Source: Pseudomonas sp. GV085 (GTDB taxonomy: Bacteria; Pseudomonadota; Gammaproteobacteria; Pseudomonadales; Pseudomonadaceae). Taken from it: a stretch of 64,000 nucleotides of DNA. Under the pieces are notes generated by a model. It saw only the letters and a program-made list of their open reading frames with translations, had not been told where the DNA came from and did no database searches. The stretch is taken from contig NZ_QAOV01000001.1 of the NCBI RefSeq assembly GCF_003050925.1, positions 679,938 through 743,937 of the forward strand, read 5' to 3'. Below are positions 44,582 through 53,870 of the stretch, one piece after another (position 1 is the stretch's first letter; the number at the start of each line of letters is the position of its first letter). A program made the translations under genes and the position numbers.

Positions 44582-46675
44582 ATGGCAATCCCGGACGCCC
44601 TGAATCAGCAGCGAGCTTCTAGTCGCCTGCTGCAACCGACCGTCAAATCGCATCTGGCCTACACGCTGTTGTGTGCCCTGGTCATGATGGTCATGTTCAG
44701 CCTGCTGCGCGTCGCGCTGCTGGTTTACAACCGCTCGATGATCCTCGACACACCGGCCTCGACCTTCCTCGAGGCATTCGCCAACGGTCTGCGTTTCGAC
44801 CTGCGTCTGGTGGTCTATCTCAGCATTCCGTTGCTGCTGGCAATGTTCAGCGTCCGGGCCATGGCGGCGCGCGGGCTGTTCCGTTTCTGGCTGACGATTG
44901 TCTCCAGCATTGCGTTGTTCCTGGGCCTGATGGAGATGGACTTCTATCGTGAGTTCCACCAGCGCCTCAACGGCCTGGTCTTCCAGTACGTCAAGGAGGA
45001 TCCGAAAACCGTGATGAGCATGCTCTGGTACGGTTTTCCGGTGGTCCGTTACCTGTTGGCATGGGCCGTGGGCACCTGGATCCTGAGCCTGGCATTCATG
45101 GGCGCCGATCGTGCAACCCGCCCTCGTGGCCCGTTCAGTGGCGGCAGTATCGGCACGCGCCAGGTTGCGCCGTGGTACGCACGTATCGCGGTATTCGTGG
45201 TGTGCCTGCTGGTTTGCGTGGTCGCCGCCCGTGGCACCCTGCGCCAGGGCCCGCCGCTGCGTTGGGGTGACGTCTACACCACCAATTCGAACTTCGCCAA
45301 CCAGTTGGGCCTCAACGGCACCCTGCAGTTGGTTGCCGCAGCGAAGAGCCGGATGTCCGAAGATCGCGACAACATCTGGAAGGCCACCCTGCCTCAAGAG
45401 CAAGCCCGGCAAGTCGTACGTGACATGCTGGTGCTGCCCGACGAGAAACTGGTGGACGCCGACATGGCCGCCGTACGTCGTGACTACACGCCGCCGACCG
45501 ACAAGACCCTGCCGATCAAGAACGTCGTCGTGATCCTGATGGAAAGCATGGCCGGTCACTCGGTGGGGGCTCTGGGCGGGCCGGGCAACATCACGCCGTA
45601 CCTCGACAAACTGTCGAAGGAAGGCCTGCTGTTCGACCGCTTCTTCTCCAACGGTACCCATACCCACCAGGGCATGTTCGCCACCATGGGTTGCTTTCCG
45701 AACCTGCCTGGTTTCGAATACCTGATGCAGACCCCGGAAGGCAGCCACAAACTGTCTGGCCTGCCGCAGTTGCTCAGTGCCCGTCACTTTGACGACGTGT
45801 ACGTCTACAACGGCGATTTCGCCTGGGACAACCAGTCGGGCTTCTTCAGCAACCAGGGCATGACCAACTTCATCGGCCGTAACGATTTCGTTAACCCGGT
45901 GTTCTCCGACCCGACATGGGGCGTGTCCGACCAGGATATGTTCGACCGCAGCCTGCAAGAGCTCAAGGCTCGGGAAAACGGCAAACCGTTCTACGCCTTG
46001 CTGCAAACCCTGTCCAACCACACGCCTTACGCCTTGCCGACGCCATTACCGGTCGAGCGCGTGACCAATCGCGGCAGCCTGAACGAGCACTTGACCGCCA
46101 TGCGTTATGCGGACTGGGCGCTGGGCCAGTTCTTTGAAAAGGCCCGCAAGGAGCCGTACTTCAAGGAAACCCTGTTCGTCATCGTCGGTGACCACGGTTT
46201 CGGCAACGAACAGCAGATCACTGAAATGGACCTGGGCCGCTTCAACGTGCCGATGTTGATGATCGCGCCGGGCATCCAGGAGAAGTTCGGTCAGCGTGAC
46301 CATACCGTGGGCACCCAGATCGACATCGTACCGACCATCATGGGCCGCCTGGGCGGCGAAACTCGCCAGCAATGCTGGGGCCGCGACCTGCTCAACCTGC
46401 CTGAAGGCGATAAGGGTTTTGGTGTGATCAAACCTTCGGGTAACGAGCAGACCACGGCCATCCTCAGCGACGACCGGATCCTTGTACTGCCGAAGGAAAA
46501 GGACATGGCGCCAAAGTTGTACCAGTACGAAATGGGCGCTACACCGCATGCCGAGATCATTGCGGATGCACCGGGTACCGCTGAGTTGAAACTCAAGCTC
46601 GAAGCGTTCCTGCAAACCGCGACCAAGAGTCTGCTGGACAACACTGCCGGTGTAGTTCACGGCACGCCGCAGTAA
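44582..46675 (+). CDS. LTA synthase family sulfatase-fold transferase
   Basis: 697-residue inner-membrane protein with five N-terminal membrane segments (about residues 25-240) and a periplasmic sulfatase-like domain. The metal/nucleophile region is VVVILMESMAG and SNGTHTHQGMFATMG (Thr359 or Thr361), and GDHGFGN supplies Asp and His ligands. Relatives transfer phosphoglycerol or phosphoethanolamine to periplasmic glucans or lipids. A role in modifying osmoregulated periplasmic glucans is plausible; the exact acceptor is unknown. Confidence 0.88.
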   Translation: MAIPDALNQQRASSRLLQPTVKSHLAYTLLCALVMMVMFSLLRVALLVYNRSMILDTPASTFLEAFANGLRFDLRLVVYLSIPLLLAMFSVRAMAARGLFRFWLTIVSSIALFLGLMEMDFYREFHQRLNGLVFQYVKEDPKTVMSMLWYGFPVVRYLLAWAVGTWILSLAFMGADRATRPRGPFSGGSIGTRQVAPWYARIAVFVVCLLVCVVAARGTLRQGPPLRWGDVYTTNSNFANQLGLNGTLQLVAAAKSRMSEDRDNIWKATLPQEQARQVVRDMLVLPDEKLVDADMAAVRRDYTPPTDKTLPIKNVVVILMESMAGHSVGALGGPGNITPYLDKLSKEGLLFDRFFSNGTHTHQGMFATMGCFPNLPGFEYLMQTPEGSHKLSGLPQLLSARHFDDVYVYNGDFAWDNQSGFFSNQGMTNFIGRNDFVNPVFSDPTWGVSDQDMFDRSLQELKARENGKPFYALLQTLSNHTPYALPTPLPVERVTNRGSLNEHLTAMRYADWALGQFFEKARKEPYFKETLFVIVGDHGFGNEQQITEMDLGRFNVPMLMIAPGIQEKFGQRDHTVGTQIDIVPTIMGRLGGETRQQCWGRDLLNLPEGDKGFGVIKPSGNEQTTAILSDDRILVLPKEKDMAPKLYQYEMGATPHAEIIADAPGTAELKLKLEAFLQTATKSLLDNTAGVVHGTPQ

Positions 46676-46690
46676 GTTGTGACGCAATAG

Positions 46691-46723
46691 AAAAAGAGGC
46701 TCTTCAAGAGCCTCTTTTTTTTT
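46691..46723 (+). terminator. Rho-independent terminator after the LtaS-type gene
   Basis: AAAAAGAGGCTCTTCAAGAG, then CCTC and nine T: a perfect stem with symmetrical A and T runs. Confidence 0.92.
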
Positions 46724-46876
46724 GCCTGGCGGGTCTCTATCTTTTTTTTGCTGCATTGGTTACTTCAAAGGCTCCCGCGGTTTGCTCGGGCCATTCAGCA
46801 ATCTGATGGAGCGTGGGTCGGGCAATATCCTTCGCTACACTCGGTGCATCTTCCGAGAACAACAAGGCTGTTCGCT

Positions 46877-47692
46877 ATGCAAAATCGCATGATGATCACT
46901 GGTGCAGGCTCTGGCCTGGGTCGCGAAATCGCGTTGCGCTGGGCGCGTGAAGGCTGGCAACTGGCGTTGTCGGACGTCAGCGAGCCCGGTTTGCAGGAAA
47001 CCCTGAAGCTGGTCCGCGAAGCCGGTGGCGACGGATTCATCCAGCGCTGCGACGTGCGCGACTACAGCCAGTTGACGGCGTTCGCCCAGGCCTGCGAAGT
47101 CAAACTCGGCGGCATCGATGTCATCGTCAATAACGCGGGTGTGGCGTCTGGCGGGTTCTTCAGTGAGTTGTCCCTGGAGGACTGGGACTGGCAGATCGCG
47201 ATCAACCTGATGGGCGTGGTCAAGGGCTGCAAGGCTTTCCTGCCGCTGCTGGAAAAAAGCAAAGGCAGGATCATCAACATCGCGTCCATGGCCGCGTTGA
47301 TGCAAGGCCCGGCGATGAGCAACTACAACGTGGCCAAGGCGGGCGTGGTGGCGTTGTCCGAAAGCCTGTTGATCGAACTGGCGCATCAGGAAGTCGGCGT
47401 GCATGTGGTGTGTCCATCGTTCTTCCAGACCAACCTGCTGGACTCCTTTCGCGGTCCGACCCCGGCCATGAAAGCCCAGGTCGGCAAGTTGCTGGAAAGC
47501 TCGCCGATCAGCGCCGCTGACATCGCCGACTACATCTACCGGCAGGTCGCCGCCGGCGAGTTCATGATCCTGCCCCACGAGCAGGGCCGCATGGCCTGGG
47601 CGCTCAAGCAGAAGAACCCGCAACTGCTCTACAACGAAATGACCGTCATGGCCGACAAAATGCGCGCCAAGGCCAGGCAATCCGCAAGCTGA
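46877..47692 (+). CDS. SDR family oxidoreductase
   Basis: 271-residue short-chain dehydrogenase. TGAGSGLG is the cofactor turn, NNAG is present and the active site is Ser in NIASM with Tyr/Lys in YNVAK. The C-terminal 40 residues are helical and may contact a membrane. Substrate unknown. The start at 46877 is chosen because MQNRMMITGAG is a normal SDR N-terminus; upstream codons read through a promoter-like region. Confidence 0.87.
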   Translation: MQNRMMITGAGSGLGREIALRWAREGWQLALSDVSEPGLQETLKLVREAGGDGFIQRCDVRDYSQLTAFAQACEVKLGGIDVIVNNAGVASGGFFSELSLEDWDWQIAINLMGVVKGCKAFLPLLEKSKGRIINIASMAALMQGPAMSNYNVAKAGVVALSESLLIELAHQEVGVHVVCPSFFQTNLLDSFRGPTPAMKAQVGKLLESSPISAADIADYIYRQVAAGEFMILPHEQGRMAWALKQKNPQLLYNEMTVMADKMRAKARQSAS

Positions 47693-47756
47693 TCTTGCTC
47701 GCAGGCATCGCTGTGGTTAGGGTGGCCGCCATCGGCCATCCTCGCGAGACGCTTGC

Positions 47757-48089
47757 ATGCTCAATTACCTGTGGTTTTTTTTCGCCGCGCTGTTCGAAAT
47801 TGCCGGTTGCTTCGCCTTCTGGATGTGGCTGCGCCAGGGTAAAAGCATGTGGTGGGTGGTGCCGGCGCTCCTCAGCCTGACCCTGTTCGCCCTGCTGCTG
47901 ACCCGTATCGAAGCCACCTACGCCGGCCGCGCCTACGCCGCTTACGGCGGCATCTACATCATTGCGTCAATCGGCTGGTTGGCCGTGGTCGAGCGGATTC
48001 GTCCGCTGGGTTCGGACTGGCTTGGCGTGGCGTTGTGTGTGATCGGCGCGAGCATCATCCTGTTCGGGCCGCGATTCTCCGCGTCCTGA
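47757..48089 (+). CDS. YnfA family membrane protein (UPF0060)
   Basis: 110-residue protein with four membrane segments, related to small multidrug resistance proteins. [15 protein letters not shown] and [12 protein letters not shown] are family hallmarks. Export of toxic compounds has been suggested for YnfA. Confidence 0.92.
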   Translation: MLNYLWFFFAALFEIAGCFAFWMWLRQGKSMWWVVPALLSLTLFALLLTRIEATYAGRAYAAYGGIYIIASIGWLAVVERIRPLGSDWLGVALCVIGASIILFGPRFSAS

Positions 48090-48242
48090 CAGATCGGTCC
48101 TACAATCAGCCGGATTGTCAGACCTTTCCGTAAGCTTGGTGCGTCATGGCTGTCAGTCCGGTCTGGTTTGCTGTCGGAGCATTGTAGGCATACCGCGGGC
48201 CGGGCATCTTCAAGGGCCAGTAACCCCTGAAGGACACTCCTC

Positions 48243-48428
48243 ATGCTCGTACTCACTCGCATTGTGGGCGAAACCATTTCCATCGGTGACAACATTTCCT
48301 TGCGTGTTCTCGCGATCAACGGAAGCAGCATTCGCTTTGGTGTCGAAGCGCCGCAGGACGTCAAAGTGCACCGTTCGGAAATCTACGAACGCATCCAGAA
48401 CAAACTGGCGAAAACCAAGGTGCGCTGA
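48243..48428 (+). CDS. rsmI: CsrA family post-transcriptional regulator, RsmI-like
   Basis: 61-residue CsrA homologue. [16 protein letters not shown] and [19 protein letters not shown] keep the RNA-contacting strands, with Leu4 and the Arg of VHR in place. It differs from both RsmA and RsmE ([19 protein letters not shown] instead of the VTVTVLGVKGNQVRIGV type), fitting the third type, RsmI, of the P. fluorescens group. Its own ribosome site GAAGGACA resembles a CsrA target. The RsmI name rests on recollection of the family. Confidence 0.8.
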   Translation: MLVLTRIVGETISIGDNISLRVLAINGSSIRFGVEAPQDVKVHRSEIYERIQNKLAKTKVR

Positions 48429-48433
48429 AGGCC

Positions 48434-48661
48434 TCAGTCAAACAGGTGCTTGGGCACGTCGTGCTTGAGCATCAGTTGGCATTGCTCGCTTTCCGGATCG
48501 AAGACAATCAGCGCCTGGCCCTTGGTCAGCGCTTGGCGCACGCGCAGTACGCGGGTTTCCAGTGGCGTGTCGTCACCATTGTCCGTGCCGTCGCGGGTCA
48601 CGAAATCCTCGATCAGGCGGGTGAGGGTGTCGACTTGAAGTTGGTCGTAGGGAATCAGCAT
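48434..48661 (-). CDS. YheU family protein (UPF0270)
   Basis: 75-residue YheU-type protein: MLIPYDQLQVDTLTRLIEDF aligns with E. coli YheU. The ATG at 48661, five bases after GAGG, is chosen over the GTG two codons before. Function unknown. Converges with the rsmI-like gene with five bases between the stops. Confidence 0.88.
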   Translation of the reverse strand: MLIPYDQLQVDTLTRLIEDFVTRDGTDNGDDTPLETRVLRVRQALTKGQALIVFDPESEQCQLMLKHDVPKHLFD

Positions 48662-48747
48662 AGGCACCTCGGTTGGATCAATGTCGGGATGCTACGGCGA
48701 TTGGGCTGTTGCGGCTAGCCTTGGGCTAATGTGTTGTCTGGTCCGGC

Positions 48748-48836
48748 GTCTTCGCGGGCAAGCCCGCTCCTACAGGTGACCCGGTTCTTCCATAAGAATG
48801 CGGGCGAATGTGAGAGCGAGCCTGCTCGCGAAGGCG
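48748..48836. repeat. REP pair, family A (degenerate)
   Basis: CTTCGCGGGCAAGCCCGCTC at the left and GAGCGAGCCTGCTCGCGAAG at the right. The two units differ more than in other pairs. Confidence 0.75.
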
Positions 48837-48862
48837 GTTTACCTGGTGAAGAAGAACCCGGA

Positions 48863-50053
48863 TCAGTTCTCAGACCGCTGCCCCACCAGGCTGTCCACCG
48901 AAGGCACCCGCGTATCGCTTTCCATCTGGGTGTCATGTTCAAGCTGATGGCTGAATCGGTCCAGTGAGCTCTTGGCCGGTTGCGCATCGCTGGCAAACAC
49001 GGGCGGGCTGAGGATGTATGCACCGAGCAGGCGGCTCAGGGCGGCGAGGCTGTCGATGTGGGTGCGTTCGTAACCGTGGGTGGCGTCGCAGCCGAAGGCG
49101 AGCAGGGCGGTGCGAATGTCGTGGCCGGCGGTCACCGCCGAATGGGCGTCACTGAAGTAGTAGCGGAACAGGTCCCGGCGGGCGGGCAATTCGTTGTCGC
49201 TGGCCAGGCGCAGGAGGTGGCGCGACAGGTGATAGTCATACGGCCCGCCGGAATCCTGCATCGCGATGCTCACCGCATGCTCGCTGGAGTGTTGGCCTGG
49301 CGCGACCGGTGCGATGTCGATGCCGACGAATTCACTGACGTCCCAGGGTAACGCCGCCGCGGCGCCGCTGCCGGTTTCCTCAGTGATGGTGAACAGCGGA
49401 TGGCAGTCGATCATCAACTCTTCGCCACTGTCGACAATGGCTTTGAGCGCCGCCAGCAGCGCGGCCACCCCGGCCTTGTCGTCGAGGTGGCGGGCGCTGA
49501 TGTGGCCGGTTTCGGTGAACTCCGGCAGCGGGTCGAAGGCGACGAAATCGCCGACGCTGATGCCCAGCGACTCGCAGTCGGCACGGGTGGCGCAGTAGGC
49601 ATCCAGGCGCAACTCGATGTGATCCCAACTGATCGGCATCTCATCCACGGCAGTATTGAACGCGTGCCCGGACGCCATCAGCGGCAAGACACTGCCGCGA
49701 ATCACGCCGTTGTCGGTAAACAGGCTGACCCGGCTGCCTTCGGCAAAGCGGCTGGACCAGCAGCCGAGCGGCGCGAGGGCCAGGCGGCCGTTGTCCTTCA
49801 CCGCCCGCACCGCCGCGCCGATGGTGTCCAGGTGGGCGGATACGGCTCGGTCGGGGCTGTTCTTCTTGCCCTTGAGCGTGGCGCGAATGGTGCCGCGACG
49901 GGTCAGCTCGAAGGGAATGCCCATTTCTTCAAGGCGCTCGGCGACGTAGCGCACGATGGTGTCGGTGAACCCGGTGGGGCTGGGAATGGCGAGCATTTCC
50001 AGCAGGACTTTCTGCAGGTAACCGAGGTCCGGTTCGGGGATTTTGCTGGTCAT
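48863..50053 (-). CDS. M42 family aminopeptidase of the NAGGN operon
   Basis: 396-residue M42 metallopeptidase that belongs to the osmoprotectant NAGGN trio. The zinc ligands are in SAHLDTIG (His, Asp), HLDDKAG (Asp), ITEETGSG (Glu pair) and the late CDATHGYERTHID. The NAGGN-type member may trim or recycle N-acetylglutaminylglutamine amide; this is not settled. It starts 122 bases after ngg with a REP between. RBS AGGAG. Confidence 0.9.
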   Translation of the reverse strand: MTSKIPEPDLGYLQKVLLEMLAIPSPTGFTDTIVRYVAERLEEMGIPFELTRRGTIRATLKGKKNSPDRAVSAHLDTIGAAVRAVKDNGRLALAPLGCWSSRFAEGSRVSLFTDNGVIRGSVLPLMASGHAFNTAVDEMPISWDHIELRLDAYCATRADCESLGISVGDFVAFDPLPEFTETGHISARHLDDKAGVAALLAALKAIVDSGEELMIDCHPLFTITEETGSGAAAALPWDVSEFVGIDIAPVAPGQHSSEHAVSIAMQDSGGPYDYHLSRHLLRLASDNELPARRDLFRYYFSDAHSAVTAGHDIRTALLAFGCDATHGYERTHIDSLAALSRLLGAYILSPPVFASDAQPAKSSLDRFSHQLEHDTQMESDTRVPSVDSLVGQRSEN

Positions 50054-50118
50054 GGAAACTCCTGATGTATTGAGGCCATCGACGGTTTCGATGAGGGGGT
50101 TTTTGTTGCCTGGGCTGG

Positions 50119-50155
50119 CCCCTTCGCGAGCAAGCTCGCTCCTACAGCGAAGGGG
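50119..50155. repeat. REP element, single, with extended arms
   Basis: CCCCTTCGC and GCGAAGGGG frame GAGCAAGCTCGCTCCTACA: one family A unit inside a nine-base perfect stem, between ngg and the M42 gene. Confidence 0.85.
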
Positions 50156-50175
50156 TCAGCCCGGGCAACACATCA

Positions 50176-51924
50176 CTAAGAGATCACCGGCTGGCTGTAC
50201 GGAAACAACAGATCCACAAACCGCTCCGCCGTGGGTTGCGGTTCGTGATTGGCCAGGCCGGCCCGTTCGTTGGCTTCGATAAATACATACTCCGGCTGGT
50301 CAGCGGCGGACACCATCAGGTCGAGGCCGACCATGGGAATGTCCAGCGCCCGCGCGGCCCGCACGGCGGCGCCCACCAGCGTTGGATGCAGGATCGCCGT
50401 TACATCCTCAAGAACACCGCCTGTATGAAGATTCGCCGTGCGTCGTACGAACAGGTGCTCACCGGCCGGCAGAATGCTGTTGTAGTCGTAACCGGCGGCA
50501 CGCAAGGTACGCAGGGTTTCCCGGTCCTGCGGGATCTTGCTTTCGCCACCTGTGGCCGCTTGTCGCCGCCGGCTCTGGGCTTCGATCAATGCACCGATGG
50601 AGTGCTGGCCGTCGCCGACCACTTCGGCCGGCCGGCGAATGGCGGCGGCGACCACTTCAAAACCGATCACCACAATGCGCAGGTCCAGGCCTTCGTGGAA
50701 ACTTTCCAGCAGCACGCGGCTGTCGAAGTGGCGAGCGGCTTCTATGGCTTGCTGCACTTCCTCAAGGGTGCGCAAATCCACCGCAACCCCTTGCCCCTGT
50801 TCACCATCCAGTGGCTTGACCACCACGCGCTGGTGTTCATCGAGGAATGCCAGATTGTCATCGGCGTTACCCGCCAATTGCTGCGCCGGCAGGTTCAACC
50901 CGGCTGCCTTGAGCACTTTGTGGGTCAGGCTTTTGTCCTGGCACAGGGTCATGCTGACGGCGCTGGTCAGGTCGCTCAGGGATTCACGGCAGCGTACCCG
51001 GCGCCCGCCATGGCTGAGGGTGAACATCCCGGCGTCGGCGTCATCGACGTGCACATCAATGCCACGACGATGTGCTTCCTCGACGATGATCCGCGCGTAC
51101 GGGTTGAACGCGGCTTCCGGACCGGGCCCGAGAAACAGCGGCTGATTGATGCCGTTCTTGCGCTTGATGGCGAAGGTCGTCAGGTTGCGAAAACCGAGCT
51201 TGGCGTAAAGGTTTTTCGCCTGTCGGTTAGTGTGCAGCACGGACAGGTCGAGGTAGGCGAGCCCGCGACTCATGAAGTGCTCGATCAGATGCCGCACCAG
51301 CACCTCTCCGACACCCGGTCGCGCACAGTGCGGGTCGACCGCCAGGCACCACAGGCTGCTGCCGTGTTCGGGATCGTTGAAGGCCTTGTGGTGGTTGAGG
51401 CCCATGACGCTACCGATGACTGCGCCGCTGTCCTCGTCTTCGGCCAGCCAGTACATCGGGCCGCCCAGGTGACGCGCAGTGAGCAGGGTGGCGTCGATCG
51501 GCAGCATGCCGCGCGCCTGATACAGCTGATTGATCGCCTGCCAGTCGGCATCGCTTTGCGCGCGGCGAATGCGGAAACCGCGAAACACCCGGGTCGCCTG
51601 ACGGTAATCGCTGAACCACAGGCGCAAGGTATCGGACGGGTCGAGGAACAGCTGCGTCGGCACCAGCCCCAGCACTTGTTGGGGCGCGGCGACGTACAGG
51701 GCAATATCCCGTTCGCCGGGCCGCTCGTTGAGCAACTCTCCGGCGAGGCTCGCGGCATCGGCGAAGGTGTGCCCGATCAGCAAGCGGCCCCAGCCGCAAT
51801 GCACGGCAATCGGTGCCGCGCCGAGCGCACTGCCGTCTTCGGCCAGGCGTGCCTGCAGGCGTTCGTAGGAGGGCGACTGGCCGCGCAACAGGCGTTGGCT
51901 GATCGCTGTGGCATGAGGTTTCAT
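50176..51924 (-). CDS. ngg: N-acetylglutaminylglutamine synthetase
   Basis: 582-residue two-domain enzyme. A GNAT acetyltransferase domain spans about residues 110-265 (GLNHHKAFNDPEHGSSLWCL, then RPGVGEVLVRHLIEH), and an ATP-grasp domain covers about 290-575 (VVKPLDGEQGQGVAVDL, FIEANERAGLAN). It makes N-acetylglutaminylglutamine, the precursor of the osmolyte NAGGN. It follows asnO after three bases, so the two are translationally coupled. Confidence 0.93.
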   Translation of the reverse strand: MKPHATAISQRLLRGQSPSYERLQARLAEDGSALGAAPIAVHCGWGRLLIGHTFADAASLAGELLNERPGERDIALYVAAPQQVLGLVPTQLFLDPSDTLRLWFSDYRQATRVFRGFRIRRAQSDADWQAINQLYQARGMLPIDATLLTARHLGGPMYWLAEDEDSGAVIGSVMGLNHHKAFNDPEHGSSLWCLAVDPHCARPGVGEVLVRHLIEHFMSRGLAYLDLSVLHTNRQAKNLYAKLGFRNLTTFAIKRKNGINQPLFLGPGPEAAFNPYARIIVEEAHRRGIDVHVDDADAGMFTLSHGGRRVRCRESLSDLTSAVSMTLCQDKSLTHKVLKAAGLNLPAQQLAGNADDNLAFLDEHQRVVVKPLDGEQGQGVAVDLRTLEEVQQAIEAARHFDSRVLLESFHEGLDLRIVVIGFEVVAAAIRRPAEVVGDGQHSIGALIEAQSRRRQAATGGESKIPQDRETLRTLRAAGYDYNSILPAGEHLFVRRTANLHTGGVLEDVTAILHPTLVGAAVRAARALDIPMVGLDLMVSAADQPEYVFIEANERAGLANHEPQPTAERFVDLLFPYSQPVIS

Positions 51925-51927
51925 CGG

Positions 51928-53700
51928 TCAGATTCCTTGTTCGCTGAGCCACAGGTTGAGGGCCGCCAGTTGCCATAGCTTCGAGCCGCGCAACGGCGTC
52001 AGTTGTCCCTGTGGGTCAGTCAGCAGAAGGTCGAGCATCGCGGGATTGAACAGGCCGCGATCCTGGCTGGGATCGAGCAGCAACTCGCGCACCCACTCCA
52101 GCGTATCGCCCTGCAAATGCTTGAGGCCCGGCACCGGGAAGTAACCTTTCTTGCGGTCGATCACTTCACTGGGAATCACTTGTCGCGCGGCTTCTTTCAA
52201 GACTTGCTTGCCGCCGTCCGGCAGTTTGAAACGCCCCGGAATTCGTGCCGACAGCTCCACCAGGCGATAGTCGAGAAACGGCGTGCGGGCTTCCAGGCCC
52301 CAGGCCATGGTCATGTTGTCGACGCGTTTGACCGGGTCGTCCACCAGCATCACCGTGCTGTCCAGGCGCAAGGCCTTGTCCACCGCCGCATCGGCACCGG
52401 GTTGGGCGAAATGGGTTTTGACGAAGTCACCGGCGGCGTCATTCGCGGTCAGCCATTTCGGTTGCACGGTGGCGGCGTAGTCGTCGTAGCTGCGGTCGAA
52501 AAACGCTTCGCGGTACGCAGCATACGGATCACTCGCGCCGTCCACTTGCGGATACCAGTGGTAACCGGCGAACAGTTCGTCGGCGCCCTGGCCGCTCTGT
52601 ACCACCTTGCAATGTTTGGCCACTTCCCGGGACAACAGGTAGAAAGCGATGCAGTCGTGGCTGACCATCGGCTCACTCATGGCGCGGAAGGCGGCGGGCA
52701 GTTGTTCGATGATTTCTTTTTCGTCGATGCGCAGTTGATGGTGCTGTGTGCCGTAGTGTTGGGCGATCAGGTCGGAATACTGGAACTCGTCGCCGCGTTC
52801 GCCGCCGGCATCCTGGAAGCCGATGGAGAAGGTCGACAGATTGTCCACGCCGACTTCCCGCAACAGGCCCACCAGCAGGCTTGAATCGACACCACCGGAC
52901 AGCAGCACGCCGACATCGACCGCCGCGCGCTGACGAATCGCTACCGCTTCGCGGGTGCTGTCGAGCACACGGTCACGCCAGTCTTCGAGGGTCAGGTTCT
53001 GCTCATCGGCGTGAGGGCCGTAGGGCAGGGTCCACCAGGTTTTCTGCTCGGTGCGGCCGTCGGCTTCGATGCGCATCCAGGTGGCCGGCGGCAATTTTTC
53101 AATGCCCGCCAGCAAGGTGCGCGGTGCCGGGACCACGGCGTGGAAATTCAGATAGTGATTGAGCGCCACCGGATCGAGGAGCGGGTTGATGTCGCCGCCC
53201 TTGAGCAATGCCGGCAGCGCCGAGGCGAAGCGCAGGCGCTGGCCGGTGCGCGACAGGTACAGCGGTTTCACGCCGAGTCGGTCGCGAGCGATGAACAGGC
53301 GTTGGGCATCGCGCTCCCAAACGGCAAAGGCAAACATGCCGTTGAGTTTCGGCAGCAAGGCTTCACCCCAGGCGTGATAGCCCTTGAGCAGCACTTCGGT
53401 GTCGCCACCGGAGTAGAAGGCGTAACCCAGGCTTTCCAGTTCCGCGCGCAATTCCGGAAAGTTGTAGATCGCCCCGTTGAAGGCCAGGGACAAGCCCAGT
53501 TGCGGGTCGATCATCGGCTGCGCCGAGCCGTCCGACAGGTCCATGATTTTCAGGCGCCGATGGCCCAGGGCAACCGGCCCCTGGCTATGAAAACCCCAAG
53601 CGTCGGGGCCGCGATGGGCCAGGTGATGGGTGATTCGTTCAACGGCTGCAAGGTCTGCAGGTTGATGATCAAAACGTAACTCGCCAGCTAATCCGCACAT
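51928..53700 (-). CDS. asnO: N-acetylglutaminylglutamine amidotransferase (AsnO)
   Basis: 590-residue class II glutamine amidotransferase related to asparagine synthetase. Cys2 is the glutaminase nucleophile, with Arg49, Asn75 and Asp100 around it; the PP-loop SGGVDS is at 268-273. It amidates the dipeptide to give NAGGN. The ATG at 53700 is required so that Cys follows Met. Its leader can fold to hide the ribosome site. Confidence 0.95.
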   Translation of the reverse strand: MCGLAGELRFDHQPADLAAVERITHHLAHRGPDAWGFHSQGPVALGHRRLKIMDLSDGSAQPMIDPQLGLSLAFNGAIYNFPELRAELESLGYAFYSGGDTEVLLKGYHAWGEALLPKLNGMFAFAVWERDAQRLFIARDRLGVKPLYLSRTGQRLRFASALPALLKGGDINPLLDPVALNHYLNFHAVVPAPRTLLAGIEKLPPATWMRIEADGRTEQKTWWTLPYGPHADEQNLTLEDWRDRVLDSTREAVAIRQRAAVDVGVLLSGGVDSSLLVGLLREVGVDNLSTFSIGFQDAGGERGDEFQYSDLIAQHYGTQHHQLRIDEKEIIEQLPAAFRAMSEPMVSHDCIAFYLLSREVAKHCKVVQSGQGADELFAGYHWYPQVDGASDPYAAYREAFFDRSYDDYAATVQPKWLTANDAAGDFVKTHFAQPGADAAVDKALRLDSTVMLVDDPVKRVDNMTMAWGLEARTPFLDYRLVELSARIPGRFKLPDGGKQVLKEAARQVIPSEVIDRKKGYFPVPGLKHLQGDTLEWVRELLLDPSQDRGLFNPAMLDLLLTDPQGQLTPLRGSKLWQLAALNLWLSEQGI

Positions 53701-53705
53701 AAATT

Positions 53706-53789
53706 CCTTACCGGTTTTTCCGTTGGGGAGGGTCAATCGATACCGCGCCAAAACGGCGGGTACTCAGAAAGTGACCCTCCTCGGTAAGG
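53706..53789 (-). promoter_or_regulatory. nested hairpin in the asnO mRNA leader covering the ribosome site
   Basis: Read on the - strand: CCTTACCG (53789-53782) pairs with CGGTAAGG (53713-53706), which contains the asnO Shine-Dalgarno; GGAGGGTCA pairs with TGACCCTCC inside it; and TACCCGCC-GTTTT-GGCGCGGTA closes the centre with one bulge. That gives 8, 9 and 8 base pairs stacked in one stem, five bases before the ATG. An alternative small hairpin CGG-AAAAA-CCG just before the ribosome site would compete. Confidence 0.65.
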
Positions 53790-53870
53790 GGAGTTTTAGA
53801 CCGATGAGTTATATGTGTGACAGACCACGGCCGAATCGCCCCGTAAGTGCGACTTCGACTACCGCATCGA

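Noticed and set aside
44415..44603. 62-residue ORF before the LtaS-type gene
   Set aside because: No ribosome site, no recognisable sequence, and it overlaps the start of a clear gene.
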